From Rhodovarius lipocyclicus (GTDB taxonomy: Bacteria; Pseudomonadota; Alphaproteobacteria; Acetobacterales; Acetobacteraceae), in NCBI RefSeq assembly GCF_009900765.1, contig NZ_JAAABL010000001.1:1-64000 (forward strand): a DNA stretch of 64,000 bases, read 5' to 3'. Every line of letters starts with the position of its first letter. Position 1 is the stretch's first letter. The notes below the pieces were generated by a model. It was not told the origin of the DNA. It searched no databases and saw nothing but the letters and a program-made list of their open reading frames with translations. The position numbers and the translations under genes were made by a program. This document shows positions 1 through 9,600 of the stretch, piece by piece.

Positions 1-346
1 AGACGGCCATGTTGGCGCTGGCGCCGGAATGGGCCTGGACGTTGGCGAACTGGGCGCCGAACAGCTCCTTCGCGCGCTCGATGGCCAGGGCCTCGGCCAC
101 GTCCACATATTCGCAGCCGCCATAGTAACGGCGGCCGGGATAGCCCTCGGCGTACTTGTTGGTCAGCACCGAGCCCTGGGCCTCCAGCACGGCGCGGGAG
201 ACGATGTTCTCGGACGCGATCAGCTCGATGCCGTCCTGCTGGCGCAGCAGCTCATGGCCGATCGCGGCGGCGATGGCGGGGTCGGATTCGGCCAGGCCCG
301 CCTGGAAGAAACGCGCGGGGACGAAGCGTTGGGTGGATTCGTTCAT
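1..346 (-). CDS. glyA: Serine hydroxymethyltransferase, N-terminal part (cut by window edge)
   Basis: This is the first 115 codons of a PLP enzyme that interconverts serine and glycine using tetrahydrofolate. The gene runs off the left edge, so the catalytic lysine is not visible. The visible part carries the family's N-terminal pattern [10 protein letters not shown] near residues 34-43, then [15 protein letters not shown] and the start of the HSGASAN segment. The ATG at 346 overlaps the TGA of rpiB (ATGA), which suggests translational coupling. The rpiB-glyA order is common in alphaproteobacteria. Confidence 0.93.
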   Translation of the reverse strand, partial: MNESTQRFVPARFFQAGLAESDPAIAAAIGHELLRQQDGIELIASENIVSRAVLEAQGSVLTNKYAEGYPGRRYYGGCEYVDVAEALAIERAKELFGAQFANVQAHSGASANMAV

Positions 347-789
347 GCCACGGGCCTTTCGATCTTCGCGAGGCGCCGGTCATGCCGGCCGCCTTCATAA
401 GGAGTGCTGAGGAAAACGTTCAATGCGTCCAGCGCCACTTCCACCCCGATGGTCCTGCCACCGAAGCAGGCGATGTTGGCGTTGTTGTGGGCACGGGTCA
501 GGCGCGCTTCCGTGGTGTTGTGCAGCACGGTGGCGCGGATGCCGGGATTGCGGTTGGCCGCGATCTGCATGCCGATGCCGGTGCCGCAGACCAGCACGCC
601 GAAATCGGCCTCTCCGGCCGTGACGGCCGCCGAAACCGGCGCCGCGAAATCAGGGTAGTCCACGCTGGCGGTACCGTCGGTACCGAAATCCCTCACTGTA
701 TGGCCCGCGGCCTTCAGCGCCGCGACCAGATGGGATTTCAGATCGACGCCGCCATGATCGGCGCCGATGGCGATGCTCAGGACTTTCAT
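343..789 (-). CDS. rpiB: Ribose-5-phosphate isomerase B
   Basis: The protein (148 aa) is a sugar-phosphate isomerase of the RpiB/LacAB family, interconverting ribose 5-phosphate and ribulose 5-phosphate in the cytoplasm. It shows the N-terminal GADHGG signature, the catalytic-cysteine motif VCGTGIGM (Cys68) and the downstream [14 protein letters not shown] segment (His101). The start at [14 protein letters not shown] was chosen because it gives the usual family length; a longer reading would add 11 unlikely residues. Its stop overlaps the glyA start. The 238-base gap upstream, before the regulator gene at 1028, holds a small hairpin (999-1015) and no other recognisable gene. Confidence 0.93.
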   Translation of the reverse strand: MKVLSIAIGADHGGVDLKSHLVAALKAAGHTVRDFGTDGTASVDYPDFAAPVSAAVTAGEADFGVLVCGTGIGMQIAANRNPGIRATVLHNTTEARLTRAHNNANIACFGGRTIGVEVALDALNVFLSTPYEGGRHDRRLAKIERPVA

Positions 790-1027
790 GGGCGGCGCAT
801 AGCACGGTTGTTCACCCCGCAAAACCGCACATCGCCCAAGGCTTGGGCAAGGCAGGGCGGCGCTGGCTGCATCGGCGGGTCATTTCGGTTGCAGGGGCCG
901 GATGGCCTCGCATACTGTCTACAATATGGACCAGCAAAGGTCCGGGGCAGCGGCCGGGGCCGCCAAGGGAAGGCTGAGTATGCAGGTGGGGGGCGTGACG
1001 GGCGTTTTGCGCCCGCAATCCGCTGAT

Positions 1028-1660
1028 TCAGCGCGACAGCGCGTTCGCGCCGGCGCGGCGCACATGCGCCTCCGCCAGCTCGGCCGCGCGGGCTTCCTCG
1101 CCCGCCAGCACGGCCTCCAGAATGGCCGCGTGCTCGCGCCAGGTGGCGCGGCTGGCCTCCTCGCCCTCGGCGGTGAAGACGCTGGCGGTGCGCTTGCGCA
1201 GCCCGTCCATCATCTCCCGCAGGGTGCGGTTGCCGCCGGCCTCGGCCAGCGTGTCATGGAATCGGGCATTCAGTTCCAGCAGCCGCTCCGGGCTCGCATG
1301 GCCGGCCGAGCCCTCACGCAGGATGGCCTCGGCGCGCTTCAGCACCTCCGGGCGCCGGTACCGGGCCGCGAGGCGGGCGTTGTAGCCCTCCAGCAGGGCC
1401 CGCACCTCGACGAATTCCCGCGCCTCATCGGGGCTGATGCCAGCCACCATGGCGCCGCGCCGGGCATTCACCTCCACGAGTCCCTCGGAGGCCAGCGCGC
1501 GGATCGCCTCGCGCACCGGGCTGCGCGACACGCCGTAGCGCTTCGCCAGCTCCTCCTCCACGAGCCTTTCGCCCGGGCGCAGCGCGCCCGAGGTGATTTC
1601 CTGCTGCAGCGCCTGCCGCACCATCTCGCCCAAGGGCAGATGCGCGGCGCCGAGAGGCAT
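1028..1660 (-). CDS. GntR-family transcriptional regulator, FCD type
   Basis: The protein (210 aa from the chosen ATG) has an N-terminal winged helix-turn-helix (about residues 10-70, with the pattern KRYGVSRSPVREAIRAL) and a C-terminal all-helical FCD ligand domain with spaced histidines (RFHDTL, REHAAIL, EAHVRRAG). Such regulators usually sense organic acids and repress a neighbouring transport or catabolic gene. It is divergent from the GlcG-like gene and the permease at 1753-3766, the likely targets. GTG starts at 1684 and 1735 are alternatives. The ATG at 1660 was preferred because it leaves room for a shared promoter. Confidence 0.85.
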   Translation of the reverse strand: MPLGAAHLPLGEMVRQALQQEITSGALRPGERLVEEELAKRYGVSRSPVREAIRALASEGLVEVNARRGAMVAGISPDEAREFVEVRALLEGYNARLAARYRRPEVLKRAEAILREGSAGHASPERLLELNARFHDTLAEAGGNRTLREMMDGLRKRTASVFTAEGEEASRATWREHAAILEAVLAGEEARAAELAEAHVRRAGANALSR

Positions 1661-1730
1661 GGGGTTGCGGCTGTCTTGCGTCACGCGTGGCTTCCTAGAC
1701 CCAAGTGCGACCACGCGCCAGCGCGTCCCT

Positions 1731-1745
1731 GTCATACCAATGGAC
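1731..1745. promoter_or_regulatory. Possible GntR operator half-site
   Basis: The sequence ATACCAAT (1734-1741) is one arm of the ATTGGTAT/ATACCAAT palindrome often bound by FCD-type GntR proteins. It sits 11 bases before the GlcG-like start, between the divergent regulator and its presumed target. The second arm is poor, so this is only a candidate. Confidence 0.22.
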
Positions 1746-1752
1746 TGAAAAC

Positions 1753-2232
1753 ATGAAGACTGCCCTGAAGCTCGAACTCGCCGAGGCGCGGGTGATGATC
1801 GACGCCGCCCTGAAGAAGGCCGCCGAGCTGAACGTGCCCGAGACCTGCTGCGTGACCGATGAGGGCGGCTTCCCCCTGATCCTGGAGCGCATGGACGGCG
1901 CGCGCGTGACCGGTCCGCAGATCGCCTGGAACAAGGCCTTCACCGCCGCCGGCCACAAACGTTCGACCCACCTGTTCAACGCGCCCCCCAACGGCCCCGC
2001 CCTGCCGGGCAATGAGGCCTTCGGCATTCAATGGAGCTTCGAGGGCAAGTTCGCCGTCTTCGTTGGCGGCTATCCCATCGTGGTGGATGGCGAGGTGGTG
2101 GGCGGCGTCGGCCTGTCCGGCGGCAATGGCGAGCAGGATACGGCCTGCGGCGTCGCCGCCTTGCAGGCCCTGGCCGATCTGCTGGCGCCCACCGGCCGCA
2201 CGGTGCTCGTCGCCGCCGACATCAAGAAATAG
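1753..2232 (+). CDS. GlcG/HbpS family protein
   Basis: A single-domain protein of 159 aa with the GlcG/HbpS pattern: an N-terminal helix (LELAEARVMIDAALKKA), a central strand region with CCVTDEGGFPLILERMDGA, and the glycine-rich end IVVDGEVVGGVGLSGGNGEQD. Members include the haem-binding sensor-associated HbpS and GlcG of glycolate loci; the exact role here is unknown. The ATG is preceded by GGACTGAAA. The permease gene follows 31 bases later on the same strand, so the two probably form an operon controlled by the divergent GntR gene. Confidence 0.8.
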   Translation: MKTALKLELAEARVMIDAALKKAAELNVPETCCVTDEGGFPLILERMDGARVTGPQIAWNKAFTAAGHKRSTHLFNAPPNGPALPGNEAFGIQWSFEGKFAVFVGGYPIVVDGEVVGGVGLSGGNGEQDTACGVAALQALADLLAPTGRTVLVAADIKK

Positions 2233-2263
2233 CCCTGAATTTCCAACGGAAAGACCAAGCAGC

Positions 2264-3766
2264 ATGAGCCAGGCCGTTTCCATCGGCGCCGCCCACTGGA
2301 TGTACCTGTTGGGCGTCGCGGCCATCATCGTCACCATGATCTTCCGCGCCAATGTGGTCGTGCCTTCCATCCTCGCCACCTTCCTGGTGGGCTTGGCCTG
2401 GACCGGCAGCGGCATCGGCGCGGTGGGCAGCGTGTTCAACGCCAGCTTCGTGGCCGCGAAGGAGCTGTTCAACATCTTCCTGGTCATCGCCCTGATGACC
2501 GCCCTGCTGAACTCCCTGAAAGTGCTGGAGGCCGATATCCTGATGGTGCGGCCCTTCCGCGCCGTGATGAAGGGCGGGCGCAGCGGCTTCCTGGTGCTGG
2601 CGCTGGTCACCTATCTGATCTCGCTGTTCTTCTGGCCGACGCCCGCCATTCCGCTGGTCTCGGCGGTGCTCCTGCCGGCCGCGATCGCGGCGGGGCTGCC
2701 GCCGCTGGCCTCGGCGGCGGTCATCGCCATCGCGGGCCAGGGCATGGCGCTGTCCTCGGATTACGTGATCGGCGTCGCACCCGGCATCAGCGCCCGCGCG
2801 GCGGGGGCAGCGGTGCAGGCCGCGACCGTGGCCGACCGCGCTATGGTGCTGTCGCTCATCACCGGCCTCATCGCGCTGGGGCTGACCTTCTGGAAGGTCC
2901 GCGGCACCATCCTGCCGCCTTCCTCCCTGCATCTGGTCCGCTGGCAGGCCCGCACATCCAATGAGGCGGAGCTGCATGAGATCGAGGAGCAGGGCAGCTT
3001 CGACAAGGCGGAGCTGGCGCGCGGCACCCTGCATGAGGAGCCGGAGCACGCCAAGGTCGGCAGCGCGGGCCGGCTGTTCGCGGTGCTGACGCCCATCGTG
3101 TTCGGCATCGTGGTGGCGCTGATGGTGCTGCCGCGCCTTGGCCTGCCGCTGCCCACCCTGCGCGGCGGGGATGCGGCGGCGCTGATCGGCGGTGCCGCCG
3201 CCCTGCTGATGCTGGGGGCAACGCTGGCGAAATGCGGTCCGCGCCAGATGCTGGAGACCTCGGCCGACCATGTGACGGACGGCTTCGTCTTCGCCTTCCG
3301 CGCCATGGGCAGCGTGCTGCCGATCGCGGGCTTCTTCTTCCTGGGCGCGGGCGAGACGGCGGCGGCGGTGTTCGGCGGCAGCGCCGCCAGCACCCCTTCC
3401 CTGCTGTTCGACCTGGTGCGCGCCGCCGAGGCCTGGATTCCGCACAACCATATCCTGGTGGGCTTCGGTGTGCTGATCGTTGGCATGGTGACGGGCATCG
3501 ACGGTTCCGGCTTCTCGGGCCTGCCGCTGACGGGTGCGCTGTCTGGCGCGCTGGGCCCCCAGGTGGGGCTGGACCCCGCCAGCCTGGCCGCCATCGGGCA
3601 GATGGGCGCGGTCTGGACCGGCGGCGGCACGCTGATCGCCTGGTCCTCGCTGATCGCGGTCGCGGGCTTCGCCCGGGTGCCGGTGCTGAAGTTGGTGCAG
3701 CTGATGATGGTGCCGGTGCTGGTGGGGTTGGCCGTGTCCACCACGTTGGGCGTGCTGCTCTGGTAG
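2264..3766 (+). CDS. Multipass organic-acid-type permease
   Basis: An inner-membrane protein of 500 aa with roughly a dozen hydrophobic segments and one large charged loop at about residues 220-265. The layout of two similar halves, each with glycine- and proline-rich re-entrant-looking stretches (FFWPTPAIPLVSAVLLP; GIDGSGFSGLPLTGALSG), is typical of the ion-transporter superfamily that includes citrate and dicarboxylate carriers. I cannot name the substrate. The link with GlcG and a GntR/FCD regulator suggests a small organic acid. The ATG at 2264 follows GGAAAGACC. A strong bidirectional terminator lies just downstream. Confidence 0.7.
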   Translation: MSQAVSIGAAHWMYLLGVAAIIVTMIFRANVVVPSILATFLVGLAWTGSGIGAVGSVFNASFVAAKELFNIFLVIALMTALLNSLKVLEADILMVRPFRAVMKGGRSGFLVLALVTYLISLFFWPTPAIPLVSAVLLPAAIAAGLPPLASAAVIAIAGQGMALSSDYVIGVAPGISARAAGAAVQAATVADRAMVLSLITGLIALGLTFWKVRGTILPPSSLHLVRWQARTSNEAELHEIEEQGSFDKAELARGTLHEEPEHAKVGSAGRLFAVLTPIVFGIVVALMVLPRLGLPLPTLRGGDAAALIGGAAALLMLGATLAKCGPRQMLETSADHVTDGFVFAFRAMGSVLPIAGFFFLGAGETAAAVFGGSAASTPSLLFDLVRAAEAWIPHNHILVGFGVLIVGMVTGIDGSGFSGLPLTGALSGALGPQVGLDPASLAAIGQMGAVWTGGGTLIAWSSLIAVAGFARVPVLKLVQLMMVPVLVGLAVSTTLGVLLW

Positions 3767-3812
3767 CCGTGGGGCGGGAGGGGCATCGCCCCCTCCCCTT
3801 CGCCACAAACGC

Positions 3813-3854
3813 AAAAAGCGCCGCGCGGGATGCCCGCGCGGCGCTGATGCTTTT
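3813..3854. terminator. Bidirectional intrinsic terminator
   Basis: A perfect 13-bp inverted repeat (3817-3829 with 3833-3845, three-base loop) is flanked by five A residues on the left and by GATGCTTTT on the right. It can therefore end the permease transcript on the plus strand and the rpmB transcript, with a five-U tract, on the minus strand. It fills the 103-base gap between these convergent genes. Confidence 0.85.
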
Positions 3855-3869
3855 GGAAAGCCCGGGCTG

Positions 3870-4172
3870 TTAGGCCGCGACGGCTTCCTTCTTCGCCTTG
3901 GCGCGCAGGATGCGGCGCTTCAGGGACTGCGCTTCCTCCGGCAGGCGGCGGTTCGGCGTGCCCAGCAGGAAGGAGTCCAGGCCACCATTGTGCTCAATGG
4001 TGCGGATGCCGTTCGTCGTCAGACGGATCTGGATCGAGGTGCCCAGAACGTCCGAGAAGAAGGAGCTTTCCTGCAGGTTCGGCAGGTAGCGGCGGCGGGA
4101 CTTGTTGTTCGCGTGGCTGACGTTGTTACCCGTCAGAACGCCCTTGCCGGTGATGCTGCAGCGGCGAGCCAT
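3870..4172 (-). CDS. rpmB: 50S ribosomal protein L28
   Basis: A 100-aa basic protein beginning [11 protein letters not shown], then [23 protein letters not shown], the conserved L28 signature, ending in a lysine/alanine-rich tail. The length and the extended C-terminus match alphaproteobacterial L28. It belongs to the large ribosomal subunit. It stands alone here, 141 bases after the CNNM gene on the same strand, with its own terminator downstream. Confidence 0.96.
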   Translation of the reverse strand: MARRCSITGKGVLTGNNVSHANNKSRRRYLPNLQESSFFSDVLGTSIQIRLTTNGIRTIEHNGGLDSFLLGTPNRRLPEEAQSLKRRILRAKAKKEAVAA

Positions 4173-4238
4173 GATCTTAACCCCAAAACGACAGCGCCCA
4201 GCCGAACGGCTCCGCGCAAGTGAAATGCAAGAGCCGCG

Positions 4239-4267
4239 CTTTTGGCCCACCCCAGGGGCAAGGTCAA
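4239..4267 (-). promoter_or_regulatory. rpmB: Possible sigma-70 promoter of rpmB
   Basis: On the minus strand TTGACC (4267-4262) is followed after 17 bases by CAAAAG (4244-4239), about 67 bases before the rpmB start. The -35 element is good and the -10 element weak, so the call is tentative. Confidence 0.3.
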
Positions 4268-4313
4268 GTCACGGAATGTGCCTCAGCCCCCCGCGAATCC
4301 GCGATTCCGCCCC

Positions 4314-5630
4314 TTAAATATTGGCCGCGGGCGGCATGGCGGGATCTTCCTTCATCGCCAGCACCTTATCGACGCGCCGCGCGTCCATATCCAGCACCTC
4401 GAATCGCCAGCCGCCCCAGACGATCCGGTCGCCTTCGCGCGGAACCCGGCCCAGCAGCGCCAGCATCAGCCCGCCCACCGTATGATAGACGCCGGCATGC
4501 GGCAGCTCCGGCAGGTCCAGCCGGGCGCGCAGCTCGTCGCTGGCCATCATGCCATCCAGCAGCAGGGAGCCATCGCTGCGGGTGGCCACCCCGGGCTTGG
4601 GGCTCTCGGGGGCCGGGCCCAGCTCACCCACGATGGCCTCCAGCACGTCAGAGGCCGTGACCACGCCCTCGAAGCTGCCATATTCGTCCAGCACCAGCGC
4701 CAACCCGATCACATCGGCGCGCAGGCGCTCCATGGCATCCAGCGCGGTCAGGCTGTCGGGCAGGACCATGGGCTGGCGCAGCAGCGGGCCCAGCGCCAGG
4801 GGCGCGCCCTCCAGCATCTGGTCCAGCAGATCCTTCACCATCACCACGCCCTGCACCTGGTCCACCGCGCCATCGGCCACCACGAAGCGCGTCACGCCGT
4901 GCGCGCGCAGGGCGGCGGCGATATCGGCGGGGGCGGCGTTGCGGTCGATCCAGGCGACCTCCGTGCGCGGCGTCATCAACGCGCGCACCGGCTTGTCGGC
5001 GAGGCGCAGCACGCGCTCGATCATGTGCCGCTCCTCGACCACCAGGGCGCCGGCCTCGGCGCCCTCGGCGACCATGGCCTTCACCTCTTCTTCCGTGACG
5101 CCCTGGTCCACCGACTTGTCCAGCCGCAGCAGCTTCAGCATGGCCCGGGTCAGAGAGGACAGCACCCAGACCAGCGGCGTGCTGGCGCGCGACAGCCAGG
5201 CCATGGGGCGGGCGATCAGCACCGCGATGCGCTCCGGCTCCCGCAGGGCCAGGCGCTTGGGCACCAGCTCGCCCAGCACGATGTTCAGGATGGTGATGAC
5301 CAGCACCACCAGGGCGAAGGCCACTTCCTCGGCGAAGGGGCGCAGGAAGGCGAAGCCGCTCAGGGCCCGACCCAGGGGTTCGGCCAGGGCCGCGCCCGAG
5401 AACATGCCCGAGATGATGCCCACCATGGTGATGCCCACCTGCACGGTGGGCAGGAAGCGCTCCGGGTCCTCCTGCAAGGCCAGGGCCGCGGCCGCACCCG
5501 GGCTGCCGCGCTTCTCGATGGCCTGCAACCTGATGCGGCGTGAGGAGACGATGGCCAATTCGCTCATCGCGAAAACACCGTTCAGCGCGACCAGGAAAAG
5601 GACGATGCCGATCTCGAAGCTCATGCCCAT
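4314..5630 (-). CDS. CNNM/HlyC-CorC family membrane protein with paired CBS domains
   Basis: A 438-aa inner-membrane protein. It starts with the CNNM (DUF21) transmembrane domain, about residues 1-190, with three to four hydrophobic helices and the motif NGVFAMSELAIVSSRR. Two CBS domains follow (about 205-325; MTPRTEVAWID and VLDEYGSFEGVVTASDVLEAIVGE), then the small CorC_HlyC domain to the end. The family is linked to divalent-cation transport or homeostasis; the older haemolysin label is not supported by function. The ATG at 5624 is an equally possible start. Confidence 0.88.
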   Translation of the reverse strand: MGMSFEIGIVLFLVALNGVFAMSELAIVSSRRIRLQAIEKRGSPGAAAALALQEDPERFLPTVQVGITMVGIISGMFSGAALAEPLGRALSGFAFLRPFAEEVAFALVVLVITILNIVLGELVPKRLALREPERIAVLIARPMAWLSRASTPLVWVLSSLTRAMLKLLRLDKSVDQGVTEEEVKAMVAEGAEAGALVVEERHMIERVLRLADKPVRALMTPRTEVAWIDRNAAPADIAAALRAHGVTRFVVADGAVDQVQGVVMVKDLLDQMLEGAPLALGPLLRQPMVLPDSLTALDAMERLRADVIGLALVLDEYGSFEGVVTASDVLEAIVGELGPAPESPKPGVATRSDGSLLLDGMMASDELRARLDLPELPHAGVYHTVGGLMLALLGRVPREGDRIVWGGWRFEVLDMDARRVDKVLAMKEDPAMPPAANI

Positions 5631-5702
5631 AGGGCTGTTGTAGGGGTGTGCGGGGGCGAATGGCACCCCCTTTGGCCACGCCGCCAAGCCGTTAAGGATT
5701 TT

Positions 5703-5732
5703 TTGACTTGTATCACTTTTTGAGACGATCTA
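5703..5732 (+). promoter_or_regulatory. Possible promoter of the small coiled-coil gene
   Basis: TTGACT (5703-5708) is followed after 18 bases by GATCTA (5727-5732), 47 bases before the start at 5779. The tract 5691-5765 is clearly richer in A and T than its surroundings and also holds repeated TTAAG-type words. Confidence 0.3.
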
Positions 5733-5778
5733 AGAATCGGCCACGCCATTAAGAATCAGGTAAGCAAAGGAGCCCGCC

Positions 5779-6057
5779 ATGCCCGACCAGACGCCCCCGG
5801 CCCCCATCCCCTTCCCCCGCCGCCCGGAAGACCGCCTGCGCGTGGCGCTGCGGGAATTGGAAGTGGCGCTGGAGGAACAGGCCCTCGCCTTCCAGGAATT
5901 CCGCGCCAACATGGCGGTGCTGGGCACGGCGGTGCATGGTTTGCAGAACAGCCTGCAAAGCTACAGCGGCTCGCTCGACAATCTGGCGCTGGATGTTCAG
6001 GACGCGCATGAGACGGCGATCGAGGTGATGCGCAATTGCGACCGGACCCAGCATTGA
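5779..6057 (+). CDS. Small predicted coiled-coil protein of unknown function
   Basis: A 92-aa protein that I do not recognise as a named family. After a proline-rich N-terminus (residues 1-15) it is almost entirely helical and acidic, with heptad-like hydrophobic spacing through VALRELEVALEEQALAFQ and on to the end. It has no signal peptide and no membrane segment. A strong AAGGAG ribosome-binding site lies eight bases before the ATG, supporting a real gene. It is monocistronic or weakly linked to the lipoprotein gene 95 bases downstream. Confidence 0.7.
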   Translation: MPDQTPPAPIPFPRRPEDRLRVALRELEVALEEQALAFQEFRANMAVLGTAVHGLQNSLQSYSGSLDNLALDVQDAHETAIEVMRNCDRTQH

Positions 6058-6152
6058 ATCTGTCGCATTTCGCATAAACGACACAGAAATCTTTGCTTCC
6101 ACTACGCGCAAGGGACATTCCGTTGCGCGACCGCCTCAGCTAGGGTTGTGAC

Positions 6153-6599
6153 ATGCATCGCATCCTGCCCCTGCTGTTGATCCTGCCGGCCCTCGCGGGC
6201 TGCTCCCGTGTCTCCTCCATCCTGCCCGGCGGTTCCTCCGGGCAGCGTGGCTATGATCTGCAGGAGCTGACGGTCAGCTCCCCGATCTTCGGGGAGATCA
6301 TCCGCGCGGCGGCGGTCTGCCAGATGCCCGTCTCCCTGACCGCGCAGGACCGCGCGGCGCGGATCGAGGCCGCGGCCCTGCTCGCCTTCGCCCGCCAGGG
6401 CGGGGACGCGGCGCGGAACCAGTACCTGGCCTCCGTGCAGCCGCCCAATTTCGACCCTGCGCGCCGTGGGCAGGACCGCTCCCAGTATTGCGGCCAGAAG
6501 CGGCTGGATATCGAGCGCGCCGACACCTTCCTGAACGGTGCCGAAGGCCAGTCCCTGGCCGAGCGGGCGGACAATGCCCGCCGGGCGCTCGGCCAGTGA
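6153..6599 (+). CDS. Small predicted lipoprotein
   Basis: A 148-aa protein beginning MHRILPLLLILPALAGC, a typical lipoprotein signal peptide with lipobox LAGC and Cys17 as the acylated residue. The mature part has two further cysteines (near residues 52 and 110) that could form a disulphide in the periplasm. No known domain is apparent. It converges with the RND transporter gene, leaving three bases between the stops. Confidence 0.72.
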   Translation: MHRILPLLLILPALAGCSRVSSILPGGSSGQRGYDLQELTVSSPIFGEIIRAAAVCQMPVSLTAQDRAARIEAAALLAFARQGGDAARNQYLASVQPPNFDPARRGQDRSQYCGQKRLDIERADTFLNGAEGQSLAERADNARRALGQ

Positions 6600-6602
6600 G
6601 GC

Positions 6603-9600
6603 TCAGTCGGCCTCCACGGCCCGCACCGGCGCCGGCTTCCTCGCCCCCAGCCGCGCCAGCCAGCGCGCCGTGACGTAGAAGACCGGCGTGAACAGCAGGC
6701 CGAACACCGTCACCCCCAGCATGCCCCAGAACACGGCGGTACCCAGGCTCTGGCGCATTTCGGCGCCGGCGCCGGTGGCCACCGTCAGCGGCAGCACGCC
6801 CAGGATAAAGGCCAGGCTGGTCATCAGGATCGGCCGCAGACGGGTGCGGGCGGCGGCGATGGCGGCTTCCGTGCGGCTCATCCCCTCGGCCTCGGCGGCG
6901 CGGGCGAACTCCACGATCAGAATGGCGTTCTTGGCCGCCAGCCCCACCAGCACCACCAGCCCGACCTGGACCAGGATGTTGTTGTCCAACCCCGCGTAGC
7001 GCACGCCCCACAGCGCGGCCAGCACGGACATCGGCGCGATCAGCACCACCGCCAGCGGCAGCAGCCAGCTTTCATACATCGCCGCCAGCAGCAGGAAGAC
7101 GAAGACGACCGCGAGACCGAAGGCGATGGGCGCGGTGTTGCCCTGCGTCGTCTCCTGCAAGGCCAGTTCCGTCCACTCATAGCCCCAGCCATCGGTCAGC
7201 ACCTCGCTCAGCACCGCCTGCATCGCCGCGATGGCCTGGCCGGTGGAAACGCCCGGCAGCGCCGCCCCCTGCACCTCGGCGGCGGGGAACAGGTTGTAGC
7301 GCGGCACGCGATAGGGGCCCGCGGATTCGCGGAAGGTCGCCAGCGTGCCGATCGGCACCATGCCCCCCTCGTCGGAGCGCGTGCGCAGCCGCGCGATATC
7401 GTCCAGCGTGGCGCGGTGGCTCATGTCGGCCTGCGCCGTCACGCGCCAGGTGCGGCCCAGCAGGTTGAAATCGTTCACGAAGGCCGAGCCCAGATAGACG
7501 CTCAACGCCTCATGCACGCGGGAGACGGGGACGCCCAGCATCTCCGCCCGGCTGCGGTCGATATCGGCGCGGATCTGGGGCGTCGCGGTGTTGAACAGGC
7601 TGAAGGCGAAGGCGATGCCCGGCGTGCCGTTGGCCCGGCCCAGCACCTGCCCCACCATCTGCTCCAGCGCCTGGGAGGTCTGCCCCGCGCGGGCCTGGAT
7701 CATCAGCTTGAAGCCGCCGCCCGTGCCGATGCCCGGCACCGGCGGGGGCGGAATGACCAGCACATTGGCGTCGCGCTCGGTCGACAGGCGCGCCTGAAGG
7801 TCGCCCAGGATGGCGAACATGCTGCGGCCGGTGGCGATGCGCTCCTCGAAGGGCTGCAACCCCGCGAAGATCACGCCCGTGTTGGGCGCGTTGGTGAAGG
7901 TGGCGCCGTCGAAGCCCGCGAAGGCGATGGCATCGCGCACGCCCGGGGTGTTGCGGATGGTCTCCGAGGCGCGGCGGATCACGGCGTCGGTACGCGACAG
8001 GCTCGCACCCGGCGGCAGCTGGAAGGCCACGATCAGATAGCCACGGTCCAGCGGCGGGATCAGCCCGGTGGGGGTGGCGGTCACCACCTGGCCGGTGGCC
8101 GCCAGCAGCCCGGCATAGAGCACCAGCATCAGCACGCCCAGCCGCAGCAGCCGCCGCGTCAGCGCGCCGTAACCCAGCGACAGCTTGTCGAACAGCCAGT
8201 TGAAGCCGTGGAAGAAGACGCCGATGGGCCGGAACAGGATGAAGCCCTTGCCGTGATGCGGCGCATGCGGGCGCAGCAGCAGCGCGGCCAAGGCCGGGGA
8301 CAGCGTGAGCGACACCAGCGCCGACAGCAGCGTGGCGACCGCGATGGTGACCGCGAACTGCCGGTAGAAGGCGCCCGACAGCCCCGCGATCATCGCCGTC
8401 GGCACGAACACCGCGACCAGCACCAGGGCGATGGCGATCAGCGCGAAGCCCACCTCGTCCATCGTGCGGCGCGCGGCCTCCTTGGGCGACAGGCCGGCGG
8501 CCATGTGGCGTTCCACGTTCTCCACCACCACGATGGCGTCATCCACCACGATGCCGATGGCCAGGATCAGGCCAAACATGGTCAGCGTGTTCAAGGTGAA
8601 GCCCAGCGCCAGCAGCAGCGCGAAGGTGCCGATGATGGAGACCGGGATCGCCAGCAGCGGAATGATCGCGGCCCGCCAGCTTTGCAGGAACAGGATCACG
8701 ACCAGCACCACCAGCACCACGGCCTCGATGAAGGTGTGGCCCACCGCATCCATGGACTGGGCGATGAAGCGCGTGGGGTCGTAGATGATCTCGTAGCTGA
8801 TGCCGGGCGGGAAATGCCGCGCGGCTTCCTCCATGGTGGCGCGCACGCCGGCCGCCGTATCCAGCGCGTTGGAGCCGGGGCGCTGAAACAGCACGATGGC
8901 CGTCGCGGTCGCGTTGTTCAGCAGCGCGTTCACCGAGTAGTCGGCCGCGCCGATCTCCGTGCGCGCCACGTCGCGCAGGCGCACCGGTGCGCCATCCGTG
9001 CCGGTGGCGATGATCTGCTCGTCGAACTGCTCGGGCGTGGTCAGGCGGCCCAGGGCGCGGACCGACAGCTCGAAGGCCCCGGCCTCCGGCAGGCGGGGCG
9101 CCTGGCCCACGGCGCCGGCGGCCACCTGCACATTGGCGCGGCGCAGGGCGTCCACCACCTCGCCGGCCGTCAGGCCGCGGGCGGCCACACGGTCGGGATC
9201 CAGCCAGACGCGCATGGCATAGTCGCGCCCGCCGAACACCTGCACATCGCCGATGCCCTCCAGCCGGGCGATGCGGTCCTTGATGTTCAGCGTGGCGTAG
9301 TTGGAGACATATTCCTCCGCCCGCGAGCCATCGGGCGACAGCATGTGCACCACCATCAGCAGGTCGGGGCTGGCCTTGCGCACGGTGATGCCCAGGCGCC
9401 GGACTTCCTCCGGCAGGCGGGGCTCGGCCACCGCCACGCGGTTCTGCACCAGCACCTGGGCCTGGTCCACGTTCACGCCCTGGCGGAACACCACGCTGAT
9501 GGTGACCCGCCCGTCGCCGGTGGATTGGGAGGAGAGGTAGAGCATGCCATCCACCCCGTTCACCTCCTGCTCGATGGGCCCGGCGACCGTCTCGGCCACC

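Noticed and set aside
917-926. TGTCTACA word upstream of rpiB as a GntR operator
   Set aside because: The core is too short and the flanks are not symmetrical; such words are expected by chance.
999-1015. Small hairpin after the GntR gene as a terminator
   Set aside because: The stem is only six base pairs and no T tract follows on the minus strand.
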